Assembly: GCA_001600175.1 (NCBI GenBank)
Contig: BCJC01000001.1
Location: 434,001-498,000, forward strand
Length of the DNA stretch: 64,000 nt
Source: Erythrobasidium yunnanense
Lineage: Eukaryota > Basidiomycota > Cystobasidiomycetes > Erythrobasidiales > Erythrobasidiaceae
Direction of reading: 5' to 3'
The notes under the pieces are model-generated. The model saw only the letters and a list, made by a program, of their open reading frames with translations. It did no database searches and was not told the DNA's origin. Numbering within the stretch: position 1 is the stretch's first letter; each line of letters begins with the position of its first letter. Both the position numbers and the translations under genes were made by a program. Below, in pieces: positions 1-10,715 of the stretch.

Positions 1-2309
1 CTATACTCATTACGAGGCTTTGCGGACCCCAATAAGCCATCCGATAACGAGAACCCCGCTTGGACGCAGCGGCGAAAAGCTTCGAGATGTTCTGGCTGAA
101 CTTATACTGGTCGGTTGATGATAGGCTGTTTTGCAGCTCCCGTAAGGCCGTTATTGTAAAGCGTATAGCGCCTTGATAGTCTGGTAATAGTTCGGCCACG
201 TGTATAGCGTCCTTGACTAGAGCCACCTGAAGGTCGGGCCAGCCGAAGCGGGTTAAGGCACTGTTGTCTGCGTCTATAGTATCGCTCTGCGTTGTAGGCT
301 CTTCACTCTCCGATGTGTTCGATGTGATCTCCGCGGCCGCGACGACGGGGACGCCATAGGTTTCGCAAGCGATGTCGAGTAGTTGCATAATGGCGTTGTT
401 ACTTGCTGAATCAGAAGCGCTTTTGACGACAGTCGCTGCTGAGCCTTGGCCATCGCCATGCTGATTATTGCCCTGCTTCCGCTGCGCGATTGTGCCAGCC
501 GCAACAAAGGCCAACTTCTGAAAGATTGTTGCTCGCCGCCGTTGATGGTGGAGCTTTGCGAAAATGTTGGCATAGCTAGAAAGCAGTCTTATGCGAATAT
601 GTGCTGTTATGTGAGTGCTACTGAGGTATTCGTATCCTTTCTCCAGCGTGCTAGCTATGTCTGAAGGCTTGATGGGTGAGTTGACGGACAGCTTGAACAG
701 TTCCGGAGTCGAGGGGCTTGGCCAAGCAGCAGAAGCTGTGGCAAGAAGGGTAGTTGTCTTTGTGTCCCAAACGCCTTGTTGTAGGAGGATAGCCAGCTGT
801 AAGCGGGCGCATCGCAGGCTCGCTTCGGCGATAAGTAGGGGAGGTGCTGTACTGTCTGAAGCGACTGATGCAAGCGAAGGGGCCGTTGAACTGTCGCCAT
901 TTGCAGGTAAGCTGTTTCGTTGGGCAGTACTGCCGCGCCCGTACAGCGCAAACACCTGCTGGAATTGCACTGGCAGATCCCGTGCGAGGGCAGCATGGAG
1001 GGTCTGTAAGATGACAGCATCGGGTGCAACTGCTGGCTGGGTTGTCAGCTGAGACAGGCTCGGCCGAGGTGTATGTGAAGGCGTGCGGTTCTGATACAGA
1101 AGCTTCAGCTCGGTAGCCGCCAAACAGACACAGTGAAAGAGGCCTAACCGCTGCTTGATTGTGTAGCCAGGAATTATAGACTTGAGCTAGGATATTTGCT
1201 TCCGTAGCCGCTGCTTGCCAAACGAGATCGCCATTATTCTTGGTAAGTGTCATTGCCTCGGTGTAGCTGCCATAGACATCAGATAGTTTCCTTGAATGCA
1301 TGTTCGCAGAAGCCTAACCTGTTCATGCCTTCTATCACACGGCCTCCTCCGCAATAGAGATCTCCTCTCAGCTTAGCAGCTCTTCCTGCAGTCTTCTTCC
1401 GGGCCTTCGCGTCTGGAGCTTCAGGTAGAGAAGCAGGGGCTGATCCACTTGGGCCAGCTATAGAGGTGATTCTGCTTTTCGGTATAGCTTGCGAAGGACT
1501 CGGAGTTCGCGTAGAATCGAATATGTGAGGCGAGGGACCGCGATAGGCTACGCTCGCGTTACTTTCTACCGACAGACGAGCATCTGCTGTGGGTGAGAAG
1601 TGGTCTTGGCTGGGTGTATTGACTGCATTGCTTCGTGGCCGTTCTCTCGGGGAGGGGATGTACGATCGTCCGTCAAGGCTGGCCAGCTGCAAGTAATTCA
1701 GCACTTGATTCTGTAAGCGGATAGTATACGACTTACGATGCTGCCCAGACCAGCCAGAATACCTGAAGACAGCTCGGCCAGCAACGTATGTATATAGAAT
1801 GCAGCATCTCCGACATTCGGGATCACAACCAGTCCCTTCGCGTTATCCTTCTGTTCTTCTGCTGGATTGAAGGCATAACATCGCTTGGCAAAGATAGGCC
1901 TTTCGAGTTCGAGCTCCTGGACCTGTTGTTCGAATGCAGTCGCTCCTTCTGCTAGGCCATCCGCTTCATTCGCCCATTCTTCACAGTCTAGGATACCGAT
2001 AACAGCTACTATTCTTCTATGGATCTGAAAGTCTTCGAGCCAGGCTTGCTCTTTGTCCCAAGCTTCAACGAACTCCAAGTTCAGGAAACCCCGGCTGGTC
2101 GGTGTAGGTGCAAGAAGAGCATGGATAGAACTGCTCGATGATCCAGAAGAAGAGCCCGACAGCGAAGGTGGGATATCGGCCAGCGGTATGCGCGTGTTTT
2201 GGCGGAGCAGCGTCAGATGTTTTGAGTACTCCGCCGTCCTGATGGGATGCACGGGTAGCACAAGGACACGCAGGGCAAACGGCGCGCCATAGCTGAAGTC
2301 GTCTTCCAT
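1..2309 (-). CDS. TRS120: TRAPP-II complex subunit Trs120 (TRAPPC9), 3' part cut by window edge
   Basis: Trs120 is a core subunit of the TRAPP-II tether and GEF that acts on Ypt31/Rab11 at the late Golgi. Four exons join in frame: 2309-1737, 1686-1319, 1266-1149 and 1108-1 (running off the left edge), with introns of 50, 52 and 40 nt. The N-terminus (GAPFALRVLVLPV) and the stretches VVAVIGILDCEEW-like, RKKTAGRAAKLRGDLY, YTEAMTL and GWPDLQVALVKDAIHVAELL match the Trs120 family, as does RMAYWGPQSLVMS at the window edge. The start is placed at MEDDFSYG; an in-frame Met 15 codons upstream (2354) is possible. The central 120 residues are Ser/Pro-rich and low in complexity. The neighbour Tex1 lies upstream on the same strand. 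The family call is firm; the protein is incomplete here. Confidence 0.88.
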
Positions 2310-2395
2310 GCCATTAGGCAAGTCACTCGATTCGATGTAAGCCAAACCCATCATCCAGCTAGATCACTCGACACTTCATTGCTTGTACATGTATG

Positions 2396-3746
2396 CTACA
2401 GTCCGAATATCCTTAATACACCAGACGGCTCATCGCAAGCGTACGCGAGATACGGCATTTTAGGGTGCCAGGATAGCGAATTGCACGGTGCTGCCGTAGA
2501 TATCGAATGCATAGGCTTGCCTGTCTCGACTTGTGACTGAGAGTATGGCTCGTCAGGATAATCCTTATCTGTGTGAAGAAGCACGCACTATCGATATGCT
2601 CAGATCTTCACCTCCGCAAGCGATGTACTCGCCGTCGCTCGAGAAGACAACGCTTCGGACCGGACTCCTATGTATTGCGTCAGTATATGCATCAGCGAGA
2701 GATATAATAACCTACTCCATTTTTGTAAAGGTGCGAACGCAGTACCATTCTGCCAAATCCCACAGGCTGACTATTGCGTCTGTGCTGCCGACAGCGATGT
2801 ACCGCCCTCGAGGATCGACATCGACACAGAAGCATGATGCAGGATGCGCTACGCAGCGGTGGTAGACTTCCATTGACGGGATCTCCAGAGTGGTAACGCA
2901 TCCATCGCCTCCGCAGACGAACATAAAGTCACTGGAGTTGCTGAACTTGAATTCGTTGACCTAAGTGGGACCCTATCAGTGAATGAAGCAATTTCTGCAA
3001 GCGATACTTACCTCTGTAGCCTTAGGTGCAACCAGCTTGTCCGCCAGCTCCTCGACAATCTGGCCCGTTGCCGCGTCTATGAACGTCAATAGATCTCGCT
3101 TGTCTCCTACTGTCACATATTTCCCATTAGGCGAGAAGGCGAGGTTGATGTTGGCACCTTTTGTCGTTACTACATGCGTTGCTTTCCCTTGCCGGATGTC
3201 CCAGAAGCGGACTGTATGATCTGTACTTGCAGTGACTAGACGTTCAGGATGCTGAGGATCCCATCGAAGCTGGTCTACACCTCCATTATGACCTTTCAGC
3301 TCAGTCGACTTGTGGTAATCGGTTCTCTCCGGCGTCCATATCCGCTGTTGATCTTCTCAGTCAGCGGAGATGCGTTCCAGAAGCAAACACCAGCATACAA
3401 GAGTCTTGTCTTGCGAACCGCTGGCCAGCCTGCGACCTGTACGAAGTATCAGACTTGAAATGCAAGGAAAGTGACAGGAAAGCGGACCATCGCAGCTCCA
3501 GTCGAGCGAGAAAACCTGCAGCAACGTTTCAGCTGGCATGTCATCCATAAGGCATTTCAGAACTCACCTTATCGCGGTGACCTGGATGAGCCCAAAAACG
3601 ACAGGAAATTAGGCGCGAGTTGCCTGTTGGATTCGTGACATCTCCTGCTTGCCTTGCAAGCGCCGTGTTGGCCAATTCTTCATCTCTTTGGATCCTGAAG
3701 CTGCATTGTTGGTGCTGCTCGACGTGCTGGCTCTAAGCTCGACCAT
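2396..3746 (-). CDS. TEX1: THO/TREX complex WD40 subunit Tex1 (THOC3)
   Basis: Tex1/THOC3 is the WD40 subunit of THO, which couples transcription to mRNA export in the nucleus. Spliced blocks show WD repeats: HRDKVFSLDWSCDG, RLASGSQDKTL, VDQLRWDPQHPERLVTAS, TVRFWDIRQG, CVDVDPRGRYIAVGS, AIVSLWDLAEW, VRSVVFSSDGEYIACGGED and SLSWHPKMPYLAYACDE, ending GVLRIFGL just as THOC3 ends in KLFGL. At least five short introns are needed. The start is the weak point. The ATG at 3746 opens a frame that reaches the WD region only if a 29-nt intron (GT after codon 8, AG before ATCCAAAGAG) is removed, shorter than any other intron here. The next gene starts 44 bp away on the other strand, so both share a very short promoter. 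Identity is firm, the first exon is not. Confidence 0.82.
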
Positions 3747-3790
3747 CTTCACCGTCTGAAGTCAAGAAAGGTCACAGCCGGATCATCGAT

Positions 3791-5932
3791 ATGTTATCCT
3801 GCCTGAGACCCTCAAGATACTTTCAAGATGACTCCGACCATCATGCAAGACCACCAGCTTATCGTGCAGCTGCCGCAGACACAACCGCTCGATTGGCAGC
3901 TCTCCGGGCTCAACTAGCCGAAAACAAGATAGATGCCTACCTGATTCCTGCTTCTGATGCTCATGGTAGCGAATATGTAGCGAACAAGGATAGAAGACAG
4001 CTGTACATCTCTGGCTTCACCGGCGAAGCTTCGACCGCTATCATTAGCCGGGATGCAGCGTGCCTATTTGTCGATGGACGATACCACGTTCAAGCTGAGA
4101 AAGAAATCGATCACAACTGGACCTGTAAGGTGGTCGTGACCCTCTGGCGACCGTAGCTGACTTCAATCTAGTATACAAGGTCGGCCTACCGGACGTTCAA
4201 ACATGGTACGAATATCTTGCAGTAAGCCGTCTAGGGTCAAGTAGCTGCTTATCTTTGCTGACGGAGATGTGCGCGTTCCTGCAGAGCCTACCAAGCGGTA
4301 CCCGAATAGGTCTGGATGCTACCTTGTATGAGGTATCAGTCGTTCAATCCTTGCAAGCACGACTAGCAGCCAAGGACATACATTTGGTATTCCTCTCTCC
4401 TAATCTGGTCGACACCATCTGGACAAACAGGCCAGCCGCAAGCATAGCTCCTCTTTCCTTACAAGCGCAATATGCTGGCGAAGCTTCTTCCTCCAAGCTT
4501 GCGACTCTCCGCAAATACATAACAGATAACGGAGCTGCGGCATATATAGTCAGCAACCTCGCAGAGATAGCATGGCTCCTCAACCTTCGAGGAGCGGACA
4601 TACCTTTCAGCCCGGTCTTCGAGAGCTATGTTCTGGTTTCGGAGACAGAGACTACTCTGTTCATAGACGAGGTCAAGCTCACGGACGAAGTGGCTCGATA
4701 TTTGCAGGAGGAGGTCAAGGTTCACACGAAGCCGTACGACAGGGTATGGGATGCCTTGAGCCGGTTAAAAGCAGAGTACAAGAAATGTATAATGAGTACA
4801 GAAGCTTCTTTCGCGCTATACAATGCCATTGGCGCCGTAAGTCTAGCATACTCTCAGCTCTCCTCATACATACTCAACGATGCGCAGGACTACGCAATAC
4901 TGGTCAAATCTCCCATAGAGCTCGCAAAGAGCATAAAGAACGCTACTGAAATAGCTGGCATGAAAGCTGCCTACCTGCGAGATGGCATAGCTTGGAGTTT
5001 CTGGATGGCACGCCTTGAAGCTCGCTTGCGGAAGGGCGGAAACAAGGATAGAATCACTGAATGGGAGGCGGCAGAGGAGCTGACTAGCATTCGAAAGGTA
5101 GTCAAGCTCTTCGCTGGGCTGGCTTATGAGAATATCTCCGCTACAGCCGGCAATGCAGGTAAGGCTGCTGATCGTTCGGAGTCAGGACTGGTAGCTGATT
5201 CTGCTTCGATGGCTAGCTCTGCCTCACTACTCAGCTACTAAAGACACTGCTGCTGTCATTGAAACCACCACGCCGTACTTGAACGATTCTGGCGCGAACT
5301 ACCGTGATGGCACGATAGACAATACACGTACATACCATTTCGGTAAGCCTACGTCCGAGCAGAGGTAAGTCAGCCCTATCGTCCATCCCGCACATACTGA
5401 CAGATCACACAGACGAGCGTACACTCGGGTTCTGCAGGGCCATATTCAGTGTGCTTCGACTACTTTCCCAGCGGGTACTACCGGAGCAGCCCTTGATTCG
5501 ATAGCTCGCCGCCCACTCTGGCAAGATGGGCTGAACTACCTGCATGGCACAGGGCATGGCATTGGGTCATTCCTGACAGTGCATGAGGGGCCAGAGAGGA
5601 TCGCAGGTATCTCAAGCAAGCCTCTTCGACCAGGTCAGATGGTGTCCATCGAGCCTGGCTACTACGAGACGTCCAAGTTCGGCATCAGGATAGAGAGTAT
5701 ATATCTGGTGAAAGAGGTGGAGACGCATCGGAACTTTGGTGGGAAATGGCTAGGCTTCGAAAGGATCACGCAGGTGCCTATCGATACAAAGATGGTGGAT
5801 TGGAAGCTATTGAGTAGAGAGGAAACGCATTGGCTTAAAGTGCACAATGCGGAAGTCGTTAAGGCTTTGCTGAAAGAGGTGCCGAGAGAGGATAGGCAGA
5901 CGAGGCGCTGGCTGAGCGCACAGATGCTGTAA
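3791..5932 (+). CDS. Xaa-Pro aminopeptidase P (M24B)
   Basis: Cytosolic metallopeptidase that removes N-terminal residues preceding proline. Five exons (3791-4124, 4172-4221, 4267-5158, 5235-5364, 5413-5932) give a 641-residue protein, the usual length for eukaryotic APP1. It has two creatinase-like N-terminal domains and a C-terminal pita-bread domain. The dimetal ligands are visible: the two Asp of NDSGANYRDGTID, His in HGTGHGIGSF, and Glu in VSIEPGYY and GIRIE. The sequence LARRPLWQDGLNY is replaced by the close variant IARRPLWQDGLNY. The first 25 residues could be a weak presequence or a short extension; a later Met is not obvious. It is divergent from TEX1 with 44 bp between starts. Family assignment is firm. 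Confidence 0.93.
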
Positions 5933-6265
5933 GCCTAGCATTAAGAAAGCATCCGTGAAAGCATAGGCAATGTCATAGCAGGCACAGGGCCCCTCCTCAG
6001 CATGGCTTGAACGCAGCTCGTTGTTGTTCTCATTGAATTGACCATGCGCAGAGGTCTACTGCTTTTGTACGCTGTACACTCTCAGGCCGTCTTGCTGTCA
6101 TAACACGTCCTGTTCAAAAAGCAGCCAAAATAGGAGTCGCAGGTTTGCTCTGCTCTCACAGTCGCAACTTACTCAGGCAAGCTTAATGCAGTCACAGCTT
6201 TCAAGATGGTGTACATCAATGGCTAAAAAGCTCATCTGCAGCGCTCCCTAGCCTCTATATTCAAC
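5933..6265 (+). other. intergenic region
   Basis: This 333-bp stretch lies between the aminopeptidase stop and the RIM1-like start, both on the plus strand. It should hold the 3' UTR of the first gene and the promoter of the second. I see no ORF of family character, RNA gene or repeat in it. Confidence 0.5.
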
Positions 6266-6994
6266 ATGCTTTCTCGTGCAGCTTCCAAGGCGACCTCTTC
6301 AGGCGCAAGGGTGGGCATTCCTTCAGCTTCGGTGGATTAATTGGTTGACTTACGAGCTGATCAATATCTTGTCTTCCCGGTGTCCCTCATCCCAGGCCTT
6401 CTCTTCTACTTCTCGGGCGTCTCTGGCTCGCATGAACCTGATCGGACGTCTAGGAGCGCAACCCCAAGTCGCAAAGGACAAGCAAGGCCGTGACATCCTC
6501 ATCTACTCTGTAGCGACTTCAGAGAGAGTTCCTCCAGCTGCTGACGGTGGTGAGTAGCAAATGACCCCTATTTTGGAAGGGTCGGGATCTGCAGTCGCAA
6601 AGTCTTTATGCTAATGTACAATGGTTGCTCGCAGCTCGCGCTGAACCGCAAACTTCATGGCACCGTGTGCTGTCCTATAACTCGGCTGGAAAGGAATACC
6701 TGTCGACTCTTCCCGCTGGGTGCGTTCGCTTCCCTTGTTTCCGTCTAAGAGTGGTGCTTACTATTACTCATGATACCACAGAACACTTGTACACGTCGAG
6801 GCCGACTTCAAGAAGCGTGTGCAGAAGGAAGGCGAGAACTACAATGAGCAAACCCTGCTTTTATTGCGTAAGCTACAATTGTCTTGTTATTGCATACTGT
6901 TAATTGACCATTGCTGGCATATCCAGGCAACATTGAGGTGCTATCGAAGCCAAAGAGCGCTGAAGGCGGCGAGGCTTCTGCCGAGAGCTCCTAA
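6266..6994 (+). CDS. RIM1: mitochondrial single-stranded DNA-binding protein (Rim1/SSBP1 type)
   Basis: Binds single-stranded DNA during mitochondrial DNA replication. Five exons (6266-6310, 6396-6549, 6635-6719, 6782-6867, 6927-6994) give 145 residues with all phases consistent. The N-terminus (MLSRAASKATSSGARAF) is rich in Arg, Ser and Ala without acids, a mitochondrial presequence. The OB fold follows: MNLIGRLGAQPQV, DILIYSVATSER, TSWHRVLSYN, LPAGTLVHVEADF and LLLLRNIEVLSKP, the order found in bacterial-type SSB. The length matches the family. The closing residues are an acidic, Ser-rich tail. No other reading frame explains the region. The call is firm by motif order, without a database search. 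Confidence 0.9.
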
Positions 6995-7500
6995 TACCCT
7001 TTTCTCTCTCGCGTATCCTCCTTCTGTCTCTCACACTTCTCAACACCATGATTCTCTCTCTCTTTCTCTTGGCTATCGGTACAGCCTACCTATGTTATCC
7101 ATGTTTTGTCCGCTACTCTCAGGAAAGCTCTTTATGACAACCCCATTCTTGGCCTATCTCTTATTTACGCGCTGACGCAGTCTGATCCACATTGATACCG
7201 CTGATGCATTCTTTCGAGTGACTGATCCGATCACAGCCAACTCTGCCTACGATAGCCCGCGGAATGATCGCACGGCGAAGCAGAGTCAAGAGGAAGTGTC
7301 GCCTCTGGAAGAATGACTACTCTCCAGTTCAGCACAATCCAAAGATTCTCACGTCGGGCTGACGTACCACAGACCTCGCCTCGACACTAGCATCGCCCGC
7401 ATCAACGCCAAAATCCTGCAGCAGGATCGTCTGGCCTTTAGCTTCTGTCTCTGTCGCTTCAAACCAGTACATGTTTTGGCAGCAAACAACAACTCACACT
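6995..7500 (+). other. intergenic region without recognisable gene
   Basis: This 506-bp stretch separates the RIM1-like stop from the first orphan-pair gene. It includes a pyrimidine-rich run with many CT steps around 7050-7080. An ORF frame from 7471 continues into the next gene, but the ATG at 7501 aligns with the paralogue's start. I see no RNA gene or repeat family. Confidence 0.45.
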
Positions 7501-8191
7501 ATGTCTTTTCCGGAATTCACCTTCACGATCGACGAAGTCAAGACCCCAGTACGTAGTCCTAAGCGCTCAAAGAGGGAGTCTCCGCGAACAGCGAACAGCT
7601 CAAGAGACTACACGCCTTGGGCTTCAGGTGCAAACTCTGCCCGAAGCCCTAGAAGTTTGCGCGATCCGACGCCAGAAGAAAGGGCCGAGCAGGTGCGTTG
7701 GCCTGCTCCATCCAGGGCAGTATTTGTGGGAAGCGAAGCTGAATCTTCGGACCCATACGGTACAGGACGCTTTGCAACGTATACGAAGCAGAAGCAAACG
7801 CCGTCAGGCCGAGAAAGACTTGAGCCAGTTCATGAATAGCTCAACCTCTCTTCGACAGGAGGATTTCGTCGAACCTACTGATCCATACAAGAGTGTGCCA
7901 TGCACGCCTCGCAGAAGACACCATCAAGGGCATGGACGCTCTCCTGACATCGATGGCTATCTGAACGATGACAAAGACAGAGACTACTACGATGAGAAGA
8001 TCAGAGAAGCCGACACGGTGAGAGGTCGAGCTGAAAGAGATCTTTACTTCTCGAAATATGGACGAATGAATGACAGACGATCGCTGGAACCTGAACAGAA
8101 GTCGAGACATGGCGGAGAAGACAGACGAAGACTGCGGCATCACAAAAAGGACGAGATGAGGAGACGCAGATCCAGCTCAAACAGGCGATGA
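7501..8191 (+). CDS. basic Arg/Ser-rich protein of unknown function, tandem copy 1
   Basis: I do not recognise this family. Two exons (7501-7692, 7739-8191; 46-nt intron) give about 214 residues. It is paralogous to the next gene (8502-9204). The two share an F-x-F-T-hydrophobic start, TP-x-R-(S/T)-PKR, a (T/S)PW(A/G)SGA block, S-RSLRDPT or the like, then a phase-0 intron at the same place, and a C-terminal block GRAERDLYFSKYG with MN-x-R-SLEPE and a basic end RRRSSSN-x-R. The protein is hydrophilic, highly charged and probably disordered, with no signal peptide or membrane segment. The start was chosen because it aligns with the paralogue's Met; an in-frame Met lies at 7471. A nuclear or RNA-related role would be guesswork from composition alone. 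Confidence 0.7.
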
Positions 8192-8501
8192 GCTTGTGAT
8201 TTTCCTTTGTCTATCGGCTAAAATCCAATGCAGAGCTGCTCTCGACAGCATCTAGGTTCAACCGCTGCTACCATGCATCGGCCATACCTGTCTCAACAAA
8301 AGCCGCTCCTTCACCTGAAGGCTGACGGGAGGCACCGCCTTCACCCTGGACATCGCCAAGTCGCTCGCTCGAAAACCTCCCACCAGCTGACGAGCTGCTT
8401 GTCCTCTGACTTCACATTCAGTCGATAGATACCATTCGTTCACGTCGCTGCAACAAACCTCCGCTAGCCAGCCCTATCTACAGCGTCTAAGCTACTACGG
8501 T
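8192..8501 (+). other. intergenic region between the orphan tandem pair
   Basis: This 310-bp stretch lies between the stop of copy 1 and the start of copy 2, on the same strand. It presumably holds the 3' UTR of one and the promoter of the other. I see no further gene in it. Confidence 0.5.
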
Positions 8502-9204
8502 ATGTCCCCTGCGCGCTTCGCTTTCACGGTGGTTGCGGGAACACCAGCAGCCCCTGTACGCACTCCGAAACGTCCAAGAAGACACTCGCCACCTTATACA
8601 CCGAGCGGCTCTCAGAACGTCTCTCCCTGGGGTTCGGGCGCCGGGTCTTCACGAACACCGCATAGACTGCGCGATCCGACTCGACAGGAACAAATAGACT
8701 CAGGAGATGTATGTCTATTCTCACTTCCATGCGTATTTCAGGGCTCGCTAGCTAATCAAAACACACACTGTGAAGCTTGCCTTAGGAAATCTACGCGCTC
8801 GACAGCATCGGCAAAGTGGGCGAGAGGCTCTGCGTGGCTTGACATCGCAAAGGGCAATCGACTTTGACGAGCGATTCTACGAGTCTTACGAGACGGGCGA
8901 ACAAAGTCCGTACAAATACAGAAAAGATCCATATACTAGTCGAGAGGATCGTTCTCATGGCATCGATCACTACCTGAGCGACGAGGAGGAACGAGAGCGT
9001 GTCGATTCCAGCATAAGAGCTCTGAAATCGAAGAGAGGTAGAGCTGAAAGAGACCTCTACTTTTCCAAGTACGGAGAGATGAATGAGCGATCGTCGTTGG
9101 AGCCTGAAGATCATCCAGATCAGTATGAATGTGAGCCTAATAGAGCTTTCCGGCTCTACAAACGAAATACGGCAAGACGAAGATCTAGCTCGAATGTGCG
9201 GTGA
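8502..9204 (+). CDS. basic Arg/Ser-rich protein of unknown function, tandem copy 2
   Basis: Paralogue of the preceding gene, same strand, 310 bp downstream. Two exons (8502-8708, 8776-9204; 67-nt intron, phase 0, at the matching site) give about 211 residues. The best-conserved segment is near the C-terminus: GRAERDLYFSKYG, then MNERSSLEPE, then a basic tail RRRSSSNVR. The N-terminal half is Pro/Ser/Arg-rich with VRTPKRPRR and SPWGSGAGSSRTP, possible proline-directed kinase sites. Divergence from copy 1 is strong in the middle, with the C-terminal block retained, so the pair is not very recent and that block is probably the functional part. Function unknown. Confidence 0.7.
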
Positions 9205-9388
9205 AGCAGCCGAGATCGATAGCTCTTGTCTGTTTTTTCTGCACTCCTCACAAACTAGTTGTTGCGAAGAAAACTCGGTGGGAATCCTGATGAGCTAAGA
9301 GTACTGTTTGACTTTGACTGATGCGCATTACACCTCCTTCGGATAGACAGCCCAGGGGCTACTCACTTTGCTTCGTTGCGCTACAAGT

Positions 9389-10569
9389 CTACCACTTCAA
9401 GTTGTACGCATCTCCCTTGGGTTGCTTATGCCATTCCTTGACCGCTTTGACAGCTTCTTCACCCCAATCCCACCCTCTTCCCTCTTCTGCATCGGGCTTA
9501 TCGACATAGACAATAAAGCTCTCATTATCCTTCTTTATAAAGCCCGATTGAATCGCATTTTGGATGAATGTGCGCAGGGAGGAGTAGAAGTTGTCGATGT
9601 TCAGTAAGACGACGGGCTTTGTGTGGATTCGGAGTTGTGTCCATGTCACCATTTCTAGGATCTCTTCGAAAGTCTGTCGAACACACATCAGCTCACTCGA
9701 GCGAGGCAGCGAGAAGAAGAAGTAAGAGTAACGCACCCCATATCCACCCGGCAGCGCTATAAACCCTAGTTCCGCAAAGCTAGCCATGACCTGTTTCCTC
9801 TCATGCATCGTCTCCACAGGAATGAATAGACTTCTTTCATTCTCTACTTTGTCTGGCGAAGCTTCTGTAGCTAATGTTGGGCGCTGGATCTCTTGAGCGA
9901 TGGTGGACGTCATGGGCCGCTCGTAGTTCATTAATGTACGTGGTATCACGCCCAGAACGCGCCCGGAGGCTTTGTATGTAGCTTGTGCGACGGCTCCCAT
10001 CTGCGAGAACAATCCTCAGGGATGCTGTATAGCGAGAGGAGTGAATTGCGCACCAGTCCGTTGGTACCACCTCCGTATACTCTGAACATCAATAGGGCAT
10101 ATCAGCAATGACTTCGAGAAGGACGAGAGATCAACCCACAATGGCGAGTTGTGCCTTGACAGTGCCTGGCCGATCTGCTCTGCTGCTTTCTGCGAATTCA
10201 TGTAGGAAGTATACTCATCAGTCTCATTCTATGCATACGCCTCGCATTCAAAGCCGTTTGATGCCTTCGACTAACTGCAAATTCTGGATCGTTGCCGTCA
10301 GAGCTTCCGCAGAATACGCAAATGGCCTTCTTCCATTCCTTCGATGTGTGCAGGACGGTGTTCTCGTATGTATTCTTGCTGCTGCTGCTGCTTGCGATTG
10401 AGCGAGCTGCTGCTCCATTTGTCGCTGCTGTTTCTGACAAGGGCTCGTTGACGAGGCCTGCGTTGGACGAGGCGCTTTCGGTGTGCATGCTGTGTGATTG
10501 TTGTATAGATGTCTTTAAGTGAGTGTGTGCGATTCTGGATGTACTAGATCTATTGCAAGAATTGGTCAA
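9389..10569 (-). CDS. LOG family phosphoribohydrolase (cytokinin riboside 5'-monophosphate type)
   Basis: LOG enzymes hydrolyse nucleoside 5'-monophosphates such as cytokinin ribotides to the free base. Five exons (10569-10276, 10189-10140, 10081-10054, 10000-9737, 9673-9389) give 306 residues; the third exon is only 28 nt. The Rossmann start ICVFCGSSDGNDPEFA, the VYGGGTNGLMGAVA loop and the diagnostic PGGYGTFEE (split by an intron after PGGYG) are all present, followed by TWTQL and KPVVLLN. The first 75 residues before the domain are Ser/Asn/Ala-rich and atypical, so translation may start at the Met at 10488. The gene is convergent with the orphan pair and divergent from the gene at 10716. 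The LOG fold is certain; cytokinin as the in vivo substrate is inference. Confidence 0.88.
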
Positions 10570-10715
10570 TGTCTTTGCGCGTGACGCTTTGGCCTCCTGT
10601 TGACCCTTGCGAACGAGCAGAGCGCAAGAACATGCAAAGACTGACTGATTGACTGTTCCTTACTGACAACTGACTACTAACATCTTCCATCAATGCTAAT
10701 GCTGCGATCCCTACC

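Noticed and set aside
651-1301. 216-codon minus-strand frame and a 124-codon frame at 655-1029
   Set aside because: These are shadows of the TRS120 exons in other frames; the correct frame from 1108 to 1 carries the family motifs.
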